Of a stretch of DNA of 64,000 nt, positions 1 to 9,139 are shown piece after piece. Origin of the DNA: Azospirillum thiophilum (GTDB lineage Bacteria > Pseudomonadota > Alphaproteobacteria > Azospirillales > Azospirillaceae); NCBI RefSeq assembly GCF_001305595.1, contig NZ_CP012401.1:2973425-3037424 (forward strand), given 5' to 3'. The translations under genes and the position numbers were made by a program. Under the pieces are notes generated by a model. It searched no databases and was not told the DNA's origin. It saw only the letters and a list, made by a program, of their open reading frames with translations. Every line of letters starts with the position of its first letter. The stretch's first letter is position 1.

Positions 1-435
1 GGTCCAGGCGCCGGCGCGGATCATCCGCTCCCCTTCCGAGGCGCGGCGCGCCGCCCCCAGCAGAAGCAGCAGTGCGATGTCGGCGGTAGCGTCGGTCAGC
101 ACGTCCGGCGTGTTGGTGACGATCAGGCCGCGGGCACGCGCCGCCTCCAGGTCGATGTGGTCGGTTCCGACCGAGAAGGTCGCCAGCACCCGCACCCGGT
201 CGGGCAATGCCGCGATGGCCGCGGCGTCCAGCCGGTCGCCGGCACAGCACAGAACGGCGTCGGCACCCGTTTCCGCGGCGCGGGCGGCGATCTCCAGCCC
301 GCTGAGCGCCCGGTCCTCCAGGTTGGGCACCATCCGGTGGTCGCGTGCCGCCCGCGCCTCCACCGCATCGGGCAGACGGCGGGTCAGCAGCACGACCTTA
401 CGGCCGGCGGGAGGAAGCTCGGCAGGGCTTGTCAT
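1..435 (-). CDS. D-isomer-specific 2-hydroxyacid dehydrogenase (3' end beyond window)
   Basis: The frame is open from an ATG at 433-435 to the window edge, giving 145 residues of the N-terminal part. The translation begins MTSPAELPPAGRKVVLLTRR and contains LATFSVGTDHIDLEAARARG and VTNTPDVLTDATADIALLL. These are the catalytic-domain features of glyoxylate/hydroxypyruvate reductase-type NAD(P)H-dependent 2-hydroxyacid dehydrogenases, including the SVGxDHID and TNTPDVLT motifs. The Rossmann GxGxxG motif and the catalytic His should lie outside the window. Exact substrate (glyoxylate, hydroxypyruvate or another 2-ketoacid) cannot be decided from this part. It is divergent from the envelope gene at 532. 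Confidence 0.85.
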   Translation of the reverse strand, partial: MTSPAELPPAGRKVVLLTRRLPDAVEARAARDHRMVPNLEDRALSGLEIAARAAETGADAVLCCAGDRLDAAAIAALPDRVRVLATFSVGTDHIDLEAARARGLIVTNTPDVLTDATADIALLLLLGAARRASEGERMIRAGAWT

Positions 436-531
436 TCCGGCAGTTCCCTTCCATTGATAGGACTTTCTGGCGGCGGCTCTTTCGAACCGCGGCAAAAACA
501 CCCATACTTCACCCAGTGCCGTCAATCACCT

Positions 532-1401
532 GTGGATCCCGTCTTGCTCGACCGTCCCTCTGCCCTGCCGGCGACCGTCGGCGCGGCCCTCGTCGCAGCC
601 ATCTCCGCCGGTGCGCTCCTCGTGGCCTCCCCCGCCCTGGCCCAGCCGGCCGCCACGTCGATGGCGGCGGTCGGTGCCAAGATCCAGCCGCACCGGGCGA
701 TCTACACCATGTCGCTGGGATCGGCGCGCAACGGCTCGAAGGTCAGCGACGTCCGCGGACGCATGATGTTCGAATGGGCCGACGCCTGCGACGGCTGGAC
801 GACGGAGCAGCGCTTCCAGCTGCGCTTCGTCTACAGCGAAGGCGACGACATGGCGATGAACACCAACTACACGACCTGGGAGGCGAAGGACGGGCTGCGC
901 TACCGCTTCAACGTCCGCAAGCTGGTGAACGGCGAGCTGGACGAGGAGGTGCGCGGCGAGGCGAACCTGAAGCCGGACGGCGCCGGCACCGCCCAGTTCA
1001 CCAAGCCGGAACCGCAGGAGATGGATCTGCCGGCCGGCACCATGTTCCCGACCGCCCACACGCTGGCGATCATCGACCATGCCCAGCGCAACGATCCCTT
1101 CTTCACCCGCACCATCTTCGACGGATCGGATGCGGAAGGCCCGACCGAGGTGTCGACCGTCGTCGGCAAGCCGGGCGCACCCAGGGAATCGGCCAAGGAT
1201 CCGCTGTTGAAGGTGGCCAAGTCCTGGCCCGTCCGCATGGCCTTCTTCCCGCTCCAGAGCGAAGCCGCCCAGCCGGAATACGAGATGAGCCTGCGCCTGC
1301 TGGAAAACGGCATCGCCGAGTCCATGCAGATCGACTATGGCGACTTCACCGTCAAGGCCGTGCTGGACAAGATCGAAGCGCTGCCCAAGTCAGGCTGCTG
1401 A
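532..1401 (+). CDS. eipB: EipB-type cell envelope integrity protein (DUF1849)
   Basis: A secreted periplasmic protein of about 290 residues. The N-terminus has a hydrophobic signal segment ending LLVASPALAQPA. The mature part starts with the PHRAIYTMSLGSARNGSKV pattern and carries FEWADACDGWTTEQRFQLRF, both typical of the DUF1849/EipB family. In Brucella EipB this family folds as a beta-spiral and keeps a conserved disulfide; here one Cys lies in ACDGW and the other is the very last residue (KSGC), consistent with that bond. No ATG precedes the signal peptide; the in-frame GTG at 532 or TTG at 544 are the plausible starts. Role by family: envelope integrity. Standalone gene. Confidence 0.8.
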   Translation: MDPVLLDRPSALPATVGAALVAAISAGALLVASPALAQPAATSMAAVGAKIQPHRAIYTMSLGSARNGSKVSDVRGRMMFEWADACDGWTTEQRFQLRFVYSEGDDMAMNTNYTTWEAKDGLRYRFNVRKLVNGELDEEVRGEANLKPDGAGTAQFTKPEPQEMDLPAGTMFPTAHTLAIIDHAQRNDPFFTRTIFDGSDAEGPTEVSTVVGKPGAPRESAKDPLLKVAKSWPVRMAFFPLQSEAAQPEYEMSLRLLENGIAESMQIDYGDFTVKAVLDKIEALPKSGC

Positions 1402-1574
1402 GGCCGCCATCGGGGCCGCCGCTTCCCGTGACGGAGCCATCATGGCTCCCAAGCGGATGAGCAGCGGTTTCCCTGTTGATCGCGAGTCGTTGCTGCGCTT
1501 AACTGCGGGTTGAGGTTTTGTGCAACAGGCTAGGCTTCCCCCTGGGGATGCCCGCCGGTCCGAGGGTGTCCGTC

Positions 1575-1802
1575 ATGAGCAAGAAGCATGTCCAGATCGG
1601 GCAGGTTTTCCAACCGGTCGGCGGCGGAGCCGCCCGTGGTTGGCGGGTGACGGCGACGGTCAACCTGCTGGGCATTCCGCATGCCCGCGTCGTCAGCACC
1701 GAGGATGAGGGGGTTTCCAAGACGCTGAGCTGTTCGGTCCTGGCCGACACCAGCCATTACCGCCTGATCGCCTCCGATCCGGCGGGCGGGATCGCGGCCT
1801 GA
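1575..1802 (+). CDS. Small hypothetical protein, 75 residues
   Basis: ATG at 1575 is preceded by a GAGGG ribosome-binding site at good spacing. The product starts MSKKHVQIGQVFQPVGGG and reads on as an even mix of polar and hydrophobic residues (RGWRVTATVNLLGIPHARVV), without a signal peptide or membrane segment. The codon use is GC3-rich like its neighbours, which supports a real gene. The sequence looks like a small beta-rich soluble domain; I do not recognise a family. It is convergent with rarA and stands alone. Confidence 0.6.
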   Translation: MSKKHVQIGQVFQPVGGGAARGWRVTATVNLLGIPHARVVSTEDEGVSKTLSCSVLADTSHYRLIASDPAGGIAA

Positions 1803-1861
1803 CGCTTACGGCTTCGCCATTCCCCCGCGCGCGCGGAGCGGGCCAGTAAAGGCCCTTCCGC

Positions 1862-3181
1862 CTACTCCTCCCCGCGCCGTTCGCGCAGCTTCGCCCAGTA
1901 ATCCAGGCGCTTGCGCAGATCCCGCTCGAATCCCCGCTCCACCGGCTTGTAGAACTCGCGCCGCGCCATCCCGTCCGGAAAATAATTCTGGCCGGAAAAG
2001 CCGTCCTCAGTGTCGTGGTCGTACTCGTAGCCCTTGCCGTAGCCGATGTTCTTCATCAGCTTGGTCGGCGCGTTCAGGATATGCTTGGGCGGCATCAGCG
2101 AGCCGGTCTCCTTCGCCGCGCGCACGGCCGACTTGTAGGCGGTGTAGCCGGCATTCGACTTGGGCGCGGTCCCCAGATAGATGACCAACTGCGCCAGGGC
2201 CAGTTCGCCCTCCGGGCTGCCGAGCCGCTCATAGGCCTCCCACGCGGCGATGGCCTGGGTCAGGGCGTTGGGGTCGGCAAGCCCGATGTCCTCCACCGCG
2301 AAGCGGGTCAGGCGGCGCGCGATGTAGCGCGGATCCTCGCCGCCATCCAGCATCCGGCTGTACCAGTAGAGCGCTGCATCGGTGTCCGACCCGCGCAGCG
2401 ACTTGTGCAGCGCGCTGATCAGGTTGTAGTGCCCCTCCTGCGCCTTGTCGTACAGCGGGGCGCGGCGCTGGATGGTCGCGGCGAGCGCATTGGTGTCCAG
2501 CAGCGTGTCGGCGGGCAGCGCGAACAGTTCCTCGCACAAATTCAGGCAGAAGCGGCCATCGCCGTCCGCCATCGCCTTCACCGCCGCCCGTGCGTCGGCA
2601 TCGAGCGGCAGCGGCCGCCCCATCTCCGCCTCGGCCCGCGCCAGCAGCCTTTCGAGCGCCGCGTCGTCCAGACGGTTCAGCACGAACACCTGCGCCCGCG
2701 ACAGCAAGGCGGCGTTCAGTTCGAAGGACGGATTCTCGGTGGTGGCGCCCACCAGCGTGACGGTGCCGTCCTCGACGTAAGGCAGGAAACCGTCCTGCTG
2801 GGAGCGGTTGAAGCGATGGATCTCGTCGATGAACAGCAGGGTGCCCTGCCCTGCCACCCGGCGGGCGCGGGCGGCATCGAAGATTTTCCGCAGGTCGGCG
2901 ACCCCGGAGAACACCGCCGACAACGGCTCGAAATGCAGGTCGGTGCTGTGGGCCAGCAGGCGGGCGATGGTGGTCTTGCCGCAGCCCGGCGGCCCCCACA
3001 GCACCATGGAGGCCAGCCGCCGCGCCGCCACCATGCGGCCCAGCGGCCCGTCGGGCTTCAGCAGATGGTCCTGCCCGACCACCTCGTCCAGCGTACGCGG
3101 GCGCAGCCGGTCGGCGAGCGGACGGGGGGCCGCCGCCGAGAACAGCCCGGCATCCCCGCTCGACTCGCCGCGTTTCGCCAT
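1862..3181 (-). CDS. rarA: Replication-associated recombination protein A (RarA/MgsA AAA+ ATPase)
   Basis: A 439-residue AAA+ ATPase of the clamp-loader clade that acts at stalled replication forks. The protein opens with the family signature PLADRLRPRTLDEVVGQDHL (residues 21-40), followed by Walker A GPPGCGKTT (63-71), Walker B LLFIDE (115-120) and sensor-1 region VGATTENPSFELN. The C-terminal half contains HYNLISALHKSLRGSD and the tetramerisation region ending near FYKPVERGFERDLRKRLDYW, as in E. coli RarA (447 aa). Length and motif order are complete. A small lipoprotein gene follows upstream on the same strand only 10 bases away, so the two may share a transcript. Confidence 0.95.
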   Translation of the reverse strand: MAKRGESSGDAGLFSAAAPRPLADRLRPRTLDEVVGQDHLLKPDGPLGRMVAARRLASMVLWGPPGCGKTTIARLLAHSTDLHFEPLSAVFSGVADLRKIFDAARARRVAGQGTLLFIDEIHRFNRSQQDGFLPYVEDGTVTLVGATTENPSFELNAALLSRAQVFVLNRLDDAALERLLARAEAEMGRPLPLDADARAAVKAMADGDGRFCLNLCEELFALPADTLLDTNALAATIQRRAPLYDKAQEGHYNLISALHKSLRGSDTDAALYWYSRMLDGGEDPRYIARRLTRFAVEDIGLADPNALTQAIAAWEAYERLGSPEGELALAQLVIYLGTAPKSNAGYTAYKSAVRAAKETGSLMPPKHILNAPTKLMKNIGYGKGYEYDHDTEDGFSGQNYFPDGMARREFYKPVERGFERDLRKRLDYWAKLRERRGEE

Positions 3182-3190
3182 GACGTTTCC

Positions 3191-3562
3191 TCAGCGCACC
3201 GAGGTGCAGCGCTGGTAGCACTGCCGCAGCTGATAGCTGCAATTGTCGGTCGGGCTGAAGGGCGTCGAGTCGGTGCGGTCGATGCCGCCCTGGTTGCGCG
3301 CCGCGACCGAATCCATGCAGGAATTGTGGCTGCGCTCGCACTGGGCCTGGCAGGACCCGCCGGGACCGACGTCGCCATCGAGCCGCAGCGACTGGTCATC
3401 GGCGCCGGCACGCGGGGTCGACGGCCCTGGAACCACGGTGACAGTGGGCGCCGGGCCCGATGCGGCGGGACGCCCGGCAGGATGGTCGGCGCAGGCCGAC
3501 AGGCCGAGCAGAGCCACGGCCAGAAGCGGGGCGATGAGACGGACCGGACGGAACTTAGCCAC
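3191..3562 (-). CDS. Small cysteine-rich putative lipoprotein
   Basis: GTG start at 3562 was chosen because an AGGAG box lies six bases upstream. The 123-residue product has a type II signal peptide with lipobox LSAC (MAKFRPVRLIAPLLAVALLG, then LSAC), so it should be lipidated and held in the outer or inner membrane. The mature part is Pro/Ala-rich and then carries six further Cys in paired patterns (CQAQCERSHNSC, NCSYQLRQCYQRC), suggesting a small disulfide-stabilised domain. No family recognised. It lies immediately upstream of rarA on the same strand. Confidence 0.7.
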   Translation of the reverse strand: MAKFRPVRLIAPLLAVALLGLSACADHPAGRPAASGPAPTVTVVPGPSTPRAGADDQSLRLDGDVGPGGSCQAQCERSHNSCMDSVAARNQGGIDRTDSTPFSPTDNCSYQLRQCYQRCTSVR

Positions 3563-3677
3563 GACGGCTCCTATTCTTCTTGTTGTGGAGACGGGCATGG
3601 GCATGGCGGAATGCCACACCCCTCTGGACCATCCCCCGTTCGGCCCCCACTATGCCGATATCAGCAGTAAGAAGGGA

Positions 3678-3947
3678 ATGACTGAAATGACACCGAAATC
3701 GGGCGGCGGCCACCCGCGCCGCAGGTCCTGGCCGCTGTTGCTCGGGCTGCTCGTCCTGGGATTGGTGATGCTGGCCTCGCGTGCGCTGGCGCTGCCCAAC
3801 ATCGGCATGGCCGAGATGATCCTGCCGCTGATCGGCGGGCTGCTGGTGGCGGTCGCCATCGTCGTCATCGTGCGCCGCGACCGTGCCGACCGCAGCGCCC
3901 TGCCCCCGTCAAAGCGCGACGGCCAGGACCAGGGCATGCCGGACTGA
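3678..3947 (+). CDS. Small two-helix membrane protein, unknown function
   Basis: The ATG at 3678 follows a GAAGGGA ribosome-binding site. The 89-residue product has a basic N-terminus (GGGHPRRRS), a hydrophobic helix (WPLLLGLLVLGLVMLAS), a short loop, a second helix (MILPLIGGLLVAVAIVVIV) and a charged C-terminal tail (RRDRADRS). The positive-inside rule suggests both ends face the cytoplasm. I do not recognise the family. It is divergent from the lipoprotein gene and convergent with the YqaA-type gene at 4010. Confidence 0.6.
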   Translation: MTEMTPKSGGGHPRRRSWPLLLGLLVLGLVMLASRALALPNIGMAEMILPLIGGLLVAVAIVVIVRRDRADRSALPPSKRDGQDQGMPD

Positions 3948-4009
3948 AGCCGGACTGAACCCCAGGCCTGGACCCCGGCGGGCTTGAACGCTGGGCCTGG
4001 ACACCGGTC

Positions 4010-4600
4010 CTAGACGAACTTGAAGCTGAGCAGGCCGCCGACCACCACCACCAGCAGGACGGTGGCCACCAGCATCAGGCGCTTCTCGATGATGTGCTGC
4101 ACCTGCGGCCCATAGAAGTGCAGCAGGATGGCGATCATGTAGAATCGCGAGAAGCGTGCGACGATCGAACAGAGGATGAAGACCGTCAGGTCGAGATGGG
4201 CGAATCCGGCGGTGATGGTCAACAGCTTGTAGGGGATCGGCGTGATCCCCTTCAGGATCAGGAACCAGGGGCCGAATTCCGAGAACATCTCCTGGAAATG
4301 CTGGAACGACTCCTGGGCATTGTAGAAGTCGATGATCATCCGCCCGACGCTCTCGAACAGATAGAATCCCAGCGCATATCCCAGCAGCCCACCCACCAGC
4401 GACGCGAAGGCGCAGATGTTGGTGTAGAACCACAGCCGCTTGGGCTTCGCCAGGCACATCGGCACCAGCATCACGTCTGGCGGCAATGGAAAGAAGGAGC
4501 TTTCGGCAAAGGAGATCGCCGACATCCACCAGACGGCATCGTCGCGGGCGGACAGGCGCTGGAGGCGCGTGTAAAGAGAACGCAACATTCGATCGGCCAC
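4010..4600 (-). CDS. YqaA/DedA-family (SNARE-associated Golgi domain) membrane protein
   Basis: A 196-residue inner-membrane protein. Family features are the early ExxFFPLPPDVMLVP segment (SFAESSFFPLPPDVMLVPM), a Gly-rich helix (SLVGGLLGYALGFYLFE), the FGPWFLILKGITPIPYKL stretch with its re-entrant-loop Pro residues, and FSRFYMIAILLHFYG near the end. These match the short YqaA branch of the DedA/VTT superfamily, members of which are lipid scramblases or transporters. Several hydrophobic helices span the whole protein. It lies downstream of rplQ on the same strand but is separated by a strong terminator. Confidence 0.85.
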   Translation of the reverse strand: MADRMLRSLYTRLQRLSARDDAVWWMSAISFAESSFFPLPPDVMLVPMCLAKPKRLWFYTNICAFASLVGGLLGYALGFYLFESVGRMIIDFYNAQESFQHFQEMFSEFGPWFLILKGITPIPYKLLTITAGFAHLDLTVFILCSIVARFSRFYMIAILLHFYGPQVQHIIEKRLMLVATVLLVVVVGGLLSFKFV

Positions 4601-4606
4601 ATAAGA

Positions 4607-4645
4607 GAAAACCCCTCCTCCGGGGGATGGCCCCGAAGGAAGGGT
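4607..4645 (-). terminator. Rho-independent terminator after rplQ
   Basis: Bases 4611-4625 and 4631-4645 form a 15-bp stem (two G:U pairs) with a five-base loop. On the minus strand the stem is followed by TTTTC. It sits between the end of rplQ (4745) and the YqaA-type gene, and closes the rpsM-rpsK-rpoA-rplQ transcript. Confidence 0.75.
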
Positions 4646-4744
4646 CTAACATATCACCGATATCGGCGGTTCCGTCCTGCCCGGCAAGGGATCCTGAGAC
4701 CCGATGCCGCACAGTCGGGAAGACCGGCGCGACTGCCGGTCATG

Positions 4745-5167
4745 TCACTCGGCGGTCTCGGCATCGGCGACGTCCTGCGACGGGCCCGAATCCTGACCCT
4801 TGGCGGCGACGTCGCGGTCGACCAGCTCGAACACCGCCATGTCGGCGGCGTCGCCATAGCGGAAGCCGGCCTTCAGGACGCGGCTGTAGCCACCCTGGCG
4901 GTCCTTGTAGCGGTCGGCCAGCACGGTGAACAGCTTGGTCACCGTGTCGTTGTCGCGCAGCTGGGCGAACGCCAGACGACGGTTGGCCAGGCCACCCTTC
5001 TTGCCGAGCGTGATCAGCTTCTCGACGATCGGACGCAGGTCCTTCGCCTTCGGCAGGGTGGTGGTGATCTGCTCGTGCTTGATCACCGCGTTCGCCATGT
5101 TCGAGAACATGGCCTTGCGGTGGCTGCTGGTCTTGCTGAACTTACGTCCCGAAACGCCGTGACGCAT
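4745..5167 (-). CDS. rplQ: 50S ribosomal protein L17
   Basis: A 140-residue protein beginning [20 protein letters not shown], the universal L17 N-terminus, with [20 protein letters not shown] and [19 protein letters not shown] following as expected. L17 binds 23S rRNA near the exit tunnel. The C-terminus carries an acidic extension ([14 protein letters not shown]) of the sort common in alphaproteobacteria. It is the last gene of the rpsM-rpsK-rpoA-rplQ operon and lies 156 bases after rpoA, a gap that contains a perfect stem-loop. Confidence 0.98.
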   Translation of the reverse strand: MRHGVSGRKFSKTSSHRKAMFSNMANAVIKHEQITTTLPKAKDLRPIVEKLITLGKKGGLANRRLAFAQLRDNDTVTKLFTVLADRYKDRQGGYSRVLKAGFRYGDAADMAVFELVDRDVAAKGQDSGPSQDVADAETAE

Positions 5168-5277
5168 GGCGGTCCTCCTTCATGGCTTGGCCCCCCTCGG
5201 GGAGCCGATCGTGAACCCCGCCGCCCAGTCAAAACGCTGGTACGGCTGCGGGTCGGGCCGGTTCGGCCCTGGAAACA

Positions 5278-5309
5278 GCGCCCTTTCCGCAAGTCGGCGG
5301 AAAGGGCGC
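5278..5309 (-). other. Stem-loop in the rpoA-rplQ gap
   Basis: Bases 5278-5290 and 5297-5309 are a perfect 13-bp inverted repeat with a six-base loop. On the minus strand the stem is not followed by a T-run, so it may be an attenuator or RNA-processing site that tunes rplQ relative to rpoA rather than a full terminator. Confidence 0.6.
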
Positions 5310-5323
5310 AAAAGGCGAGATGC

Positions 5324-6340
5324 TTAGTACGGCTCTTCCAGACGCTTGGCCAGTTCCTCGATGTTCTCGGGCGGCCAGTTCGGGATTTCCATACCGAGGT
5401 GCAGCCCCATCTGGGACAGCACTTCCTTGATCTCGTTCAGCGACTTGCGGCCGAAGTTCGGGGTGCGGAGCATTTCCGCCTCCGTCTTCTGCACCAGATC
5501 GCCGATATAGACGATGTTGTCGTTCTTGAGGCAGTTGGCCGACCGGACCGACAGTTCCAGCTCGTCCACCTTGCGGAGCAGGTTCTTGTTGAACGGAACC
5601 TCCTCGTGCTTCTCCTCGGAGACGGCGTGCGTCGGCTCCTCGAAGTTGATGAACAGCTGCAGCTGGTCCTGCAGGATGCGGGCGGCGAGCGCCACCGCGT
5701 CGTCCGGCTTGACCGAGCCGTTGGTCTCCACCGTCATCGACAGGCGGTCATAGTCGGTGACCTGCCCGACGCGGGCATTGTCGACCTTGTAGGACACCTT
5801 GCGCACCGGCGAGAACAGGGCGTCGATCGGAATCAGGCCGATCGGCGCGTCTTCCGGGCGGTTCTGGCTGGCCGGGACATAGCCCTTGCCGGTCTCGACC
5901 GTCAGTTCCATGTTCAGCCGCGCGCCGTTGTCCAGCGTGCAGATGACCAGTTCCGGATCCATGACCTGGATGTCGGGACCGGTCTCGATCATGCCGGCCT
6001 TGACCTCGCCCGGGCCTTCGGCGCGCAGGCGCATGCGCTTCGGGCCGTCGCCGCCCATGCGCAGACCCATCGTCTTGATGTTCAGGACGATGTCGGTCAC
6101 GTCCTCGCGGACGCCGGGGATGGACGAGAACTCGTGCAGCACGCCGTCGACGTGGATCGCCGTGACCGCGGCGCCCTGCAGCGAGGAGAGCAGGATGCGG
6201 CGCAGGGCGTTGCCGAGGGTCAGACCGAAGCCGCGTTCCAGCGGCTCGGCGACCACGGTCGCGAAGCGGTCGGCATCGTCGCCGGGCTGGATGTCCAGCT
6301 TGCTCGGCTTAATCAGTTCCTGCCAGTTCTTCTGAAGCAC
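5324..6340 (-). CDS. rpoA: DNA-directed RNA polymerase subunit alpha
   Basis: A 338-residue alpha subunit. The N-terminal assembly domain carries [20 protein letters not shown] (about residues 26-45) and [17 protein letters not shown]. The C-terminal domain carries [20 protein letters not shown] and [18 protein letters not shown], the helix-hairpin-helix that contacts UP-elements and activators. Length is normal for alphaproteobacteria. It lies in the conserved order rpsK-rpoA-rplQ and should be transcribed from the promoter upstream of rpsM. Confidence 0.99.
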   Translation of the reverse strand: MLQKNWQELIKPSKLDIQPGDDADRFATVVAEPLERGFGLTLGNALRRILLSSLQGAAVTAIHVDGVLHEFSSIPGVREDVTDIVLNIKTMGLRMGGDGPKRMRLRAEGPGEVKAGMIETGPDIQVMDPELVICTLDNGARLNMELTVETGKGYVPASQNRPEDAPIGLIPIDALFSPVRKVSYKVDNARVGQVTDYDRLSMTVETNGSVKPDDAVALAARILQDQLQLFINFEEPTHAVSEEKHEEVPFNKNLLRKVDELELSVRSANCLKNDNIVYIGDLVQKTEAEMLRTPNFGRKSLNEIKEVLSQMGLHLGMEIPNWPPENIEELAKRLEEPY

Positions 6341-6475
6341 GGATCGACCTCAAGATGCCATCGGGTGAACACGAACCCGCGGGGCCCGAATCGTTCCCAT
6401 ACTGAGGGGGCCGCGATGGCTGCGGCCCCCTGCCCCGGAACGGTCGGTCCCCGCGGGTGCGGAAACAATGCTGGA

Positions 6476-6874
6476 TCAGACGCGACGCTTCTTCGGCGGG
6501 CGAACGCCGTTGTGCGGGATCGGCGTGACGTCGCGGATCGAGGTGATCTGGAAGCCGATCGACTGCAGGGCGCGCAGGGCGGACTCACGCCCCGAACCCG
6601 GACCCTTCACTTCGACTTCCAGCGTCTTCATGCCGTGTTCCTGGGCCTTGCGGCCGGCGTCCTCGGCAGCCACCTGGGCGGCGTAGGGGGTCGACTTGCG
6701 CGAACCCTTGAAGCCCATGGTGCCCGACGACGACCAGGCAATGGTGTTGCCCTGCGCGTCGGTGATGGTGATCATCGTGTTGTTGAACGAGGCGTTCACA
6801 TGAGCGACGCCGGCGGTGATGTTCTTGCGCTCGCGACGACGCAGGCGCTGAGAAGCGGCGGAGGGCTTTGCCAT
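6476..6874 (-). CDS. rpsK: 30S ribosomal protein S11
   Basis: A 132-residue protein with the S11 core [40 protein letters not shown] and the C-terminal [17 protein letters not shown], which is the universally conserved end. S11 forms part of the platform of the small subunit. The gene is 15 bases downstream of rpsM and about 135 bases upstream of rpoA. Confidence 0.99.
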   Translation of the reverse strand: MAKPSAASQRLRRRERKNITAGVAHVNASFNNTMITITDAQGNTIAWSSSGTMGFKGSRKSTPYAAQVAAEDAGRKAQEHGMKTLEVEVKGPGSGRESALRALQSIGFQITSIRDVTPIPHNGVRPPKKRRV

Positions 6875-6889
6875 GATGCGTTCGTCCTC

Positions 6890-7258
6890 TTACTTCTTCT
6901 TGCCGGCGATCGGCTTGGCCGGGCCCTTGCGGGTGCGGGCGTTCGTGTGGGTGCGCTGGCCGCGGACCGGCAGGCCCTTGCGGTGACGCAGGCCACGGTA
7001 GCAGCCCAGATCCATCAGACGCTTGATGTTCATCGCGACTTCGCGGCGAAGATCGCCCTCGACGCGGTAATCGGCGTCGATGGTTTCGCGGATCTTCAGG
7101 ACTTCGTCGTCCGTCAGCTCGTTCACGCGACGCTCGGCCGGGATAGCCAGCTTCGTGCAGATTTCCTTGGCCTTGAAGGGGCCGATGCCATGGATGTAGG
7201 TCAACCCGATCTCCACACGCTTCTGCGCGGGGATGTTGACGCCAGCGATACGCGCCAC
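6890..7258 (-). CDS. rpsM: 30S ribosomal protein S13
   Basis: A 122-residue protein beginning [20 protein letters not shown] and ending [20 protein letters not shown], with the canonical [15 protein letters not shown] motif. S13 is in the head of the 30S subunit and contacts the P-site tRNA and the 50S bridge. Here it is the first gene of its operon. The adk and secY genes that normally precede rpsM are absent, and pyk lies upstream in the opposite direction. Confidence 0.99.
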   Translation of the reverse strand: MARIAGVNIPAQKRVEIGLTYIHGIGPFKAKEICTKLAIPAERRVNELTDDEVLKIRETIDADYRVEGDLRREVAMNIKRLMDLGCYRGLRHRKGLPVRGQRTHTNARTRKGPAKPIAGKKK

Positions 7259-7650
7259 GCTGCTCTCCTCGATCTCGATATCTCAACGGCAGCCCGTCGG
7301 GCCGCCTACACACCGAGCAAATCCCGTCCGGCACCACGCCGGAATGAGGGACGCACAATGCTTCCCGCCACCTGTGTGGGGCGGCGAGAGGGTGCGACTA
7401 TAGGAAAACCCCGGAACTTGTCAAGGCCGAATACCGGCCCGGCCGGGTTCCCCGTCACGGACAAGAGCGGTAAGCCACCCTGTCGCGGAACGCAAGCACG
7501 ACCCACCACCGGATGCGGCAACGCAAGGGCTTGATCGACGCAGCGGGATGGGCAACAACCGCCGCACCACGACTGCCCGGCTGAACGGGCGACGCCGGCG
7601 CACCAGTCTTCGTTCAACCGCCACCCCTCCGATGGGAAAGGTTCGCGTCC
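7259..7650. other. Divergent intergenic region between rpsM and pyk
   Basis: This stretch of 392 bases holds no convincing gene. It contains the sigma-70 promoter of the rpsM operon (7397-7424). The part nearer pyk presumably carries the pyk promoter and leader, in which I see no clear motif apart from the GGGAAAGG ribosome-binding site just upstream of the pyk start. Confidence 0.6.
7397..7424 (-). promoter_or_regulatory. Sigma-70 promoter for rpsM-rpsK-rpoA-rplQ
   Basis: On the minus strand, TTGACA (7424 down to 7419) is followed after 16 bases by TATAGT (7402 down to 7397). The -35 box is a perfect consensus and the -10 box is near consensus. The site lies about 140 bases upstream of the rpsM start and explains expression of this ribosomal operon in the absence of the upstream spc genes. 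Confidence 0.75.
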
Positions 7651-9114
7651 ATGACCATGACTGGCACTTCCGGCCCATCCGGCGGCATCCGAATCCGGCG
7701 GTCCCGCCTGACCAAGATCGTCGCCACGCTCGGCCCGTCCTCCGCCTCGCCCGAGGTGATCGCCCGGCTGTTCGAGACCGGAGTCGACGTCTTCCGCCTG
7801 AACTTCAGCCACGGCAGCCATGCCGACCACGGCGCCCGGCTGGCGGTGCTGCGCGATCTGGAGGCCCGCACCGGCCGTCCCATCGCGGTGATGGCCGACC
7901 TCCAGGGGCCGAAGCTGCGGATCGCCACCTTCGCCGCCGGGCCGGTCGCCCTGGCGCCCGGACAGCGGTTCCGCCTCGACCTGTCGATGGAGCCGGGGGA
8001 CACGACCCGCGTCGGCCTGCCCCATCCGGAGATCTTCGCAGCATTGACGCCGGAGACCGACCTGCTGCTCGACGATGGCCGGGTGCGGCTGCGGGTGGCC
8101 GCCTGCGGTGCCGATTTCGCCGAGACGGTCGTCGTCTCCGGAACGCGGCTGTCCGACCGCAAGGGTGTCAACGTTCCCGGAGTCGTGCTGCCGCTCTCCC
8201 CCCTCACGCCGAAGGACCGCGAGGATCTGGCCTTCGCGCTCGACCAGGGCGTCGACTGGGTGGCGCTCAGCTTCGTCCAGCGGCCGGAGGACGTGGCCGA
8301 GGCGCGCCGGCTGATCGGCGGCCGTGCCGCCCTGCTGTCGAAGCTGGAGAAGCCGCAGGCCATCGCCCATCTGGCCGATATCATCGAGATGTCGGATGCC
8401 ATCATGGTGGCGCGCGGCGACCTGGGCGTCGAATTGCCGGCGGAGGATGTGCCGACCCTGCAGAAGCGCATCATCCGCGAATCGCGGCGGGCCGGAAAGC
8501 CGGTAATCGTCGCCACCCAGATGCTGGAATCGATGGTCTCCGCCCCTGCCCCGACCCGTGCCGAGGCGTCGGATGTCGCCACCGCGGTCTATGACGGCGC
8601 CGATGCGGTGATGCTGTCGGCGGAGACGGCTGCCGGCGCCTATCCGGTGGAGGCCGTGTCGATCATGGACCGCATTGCCCGGCGGGTGGAGCATGACCCG
8701 CTCTACCGCACCATCATGGACGCCCAGCATCCCGACCCGCAGAAGACCTCGGCCGACGCCATCACCGCCGCGGCCCGCCAGGTCGCCCACACCATCCAGG
8801 CGGCGGCCATCGTCACCTACACCACCAGCGGCTCGACCACGCTGAGGGCCGCACGCGAACGACCGGAGGTGCCGATCCTCTGCCTGACCTCGGCGCTGGA
8901 CACGGCGCGGAGGCTTCAACTCGTGTTCGGCGTCCATGCCGTCCACACCGAAGATGTCGCCAATTTTTCCGAGATGGTGCAGACGGCTGCACGCGCCGCG
9001 CATGCGGACGGCATCGCCGCCGAAGGCCAGCGGCTGGTCATCACCGCCGGCGTGCCCTTCGGCACCCCCGGCAACACCAACATCCTGCGGATCGCCTGGG
9101 TCGGGGCGGAGTGA
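7651..9114 (+). CDS. pyk: Pyruvate kinase
   Basis: A 487-residue pyruvate kinase that converts phosphoenolpyruvate and ADP to pyruvate and ATP, the last step of glycolysis and the Entner-Doudoroff route. Visible signatures are RRSRLTKIVATLGPSSASPE at the N-terminus, VFRLNFSHGSHADH, MADLQGPKLRI, the divalent metal/ATP region IMVARGDLGVELPAEDVP, IVATQMLESMV and DAVMLSAETAAGAYPVEAV. The C-terminal allosteric domain is present (ITTSG-like YTTSGSTTLRAA). Full length. Transcribed alone, divergent from the rpsM operon. Confidence 0.98.
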   Translation: MTMTGTSGPSGGIRIRRSRLTKIVATLGPSSASPEVIARLFETGVDVFRLNFSHGSHADHGARLAVLRDLEARTGRPIAVMADLQGPKLRIATFAAGPVALAPGQRFRLDLSMEPGDTTRVGLPHPEIFAALTPETDLLLDDGRVRLRVAACGADFAETVVVSGTRLSDRKGVNVPGVVLPLSPLTPKDREDLAFALDQGVDWVALSFVQRPEDVAEARRLIGGRAALLSKLEKPQAIAHLADIIEMSDAIMVARGDLGVELPAEDVPTLQKRIIRESRRAGKPVIVATQMLESMVSAPAPTRAEASDVATAVYDGADAVMLSAETAAGAYPVEAVSIMDRIARRVEHDPLYRTIMDAQHPDPQKTSADAITAAARQVAHTIQAAAIVTYTTSGSTTLRAARERPEVPILCLTSALDTARRLQLVFGVHAVHTEDVANFSEMVQTAARAAHADGIAAEGQRLVITAGVPFGTPGNTNILRIAWVGAE

Positions 9115-9139
9115 CGGCGGCCGGGAGGACGACCGCTGC

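Noticed and set aside
4094..7534. A plus-strand frame of over 1,100 codons across the rpsM-rplQ operon.
   Set aside because: Antisense shadow of ribosomal protein genes and rpoA; no recognisable domain and no ribosome-binding site.
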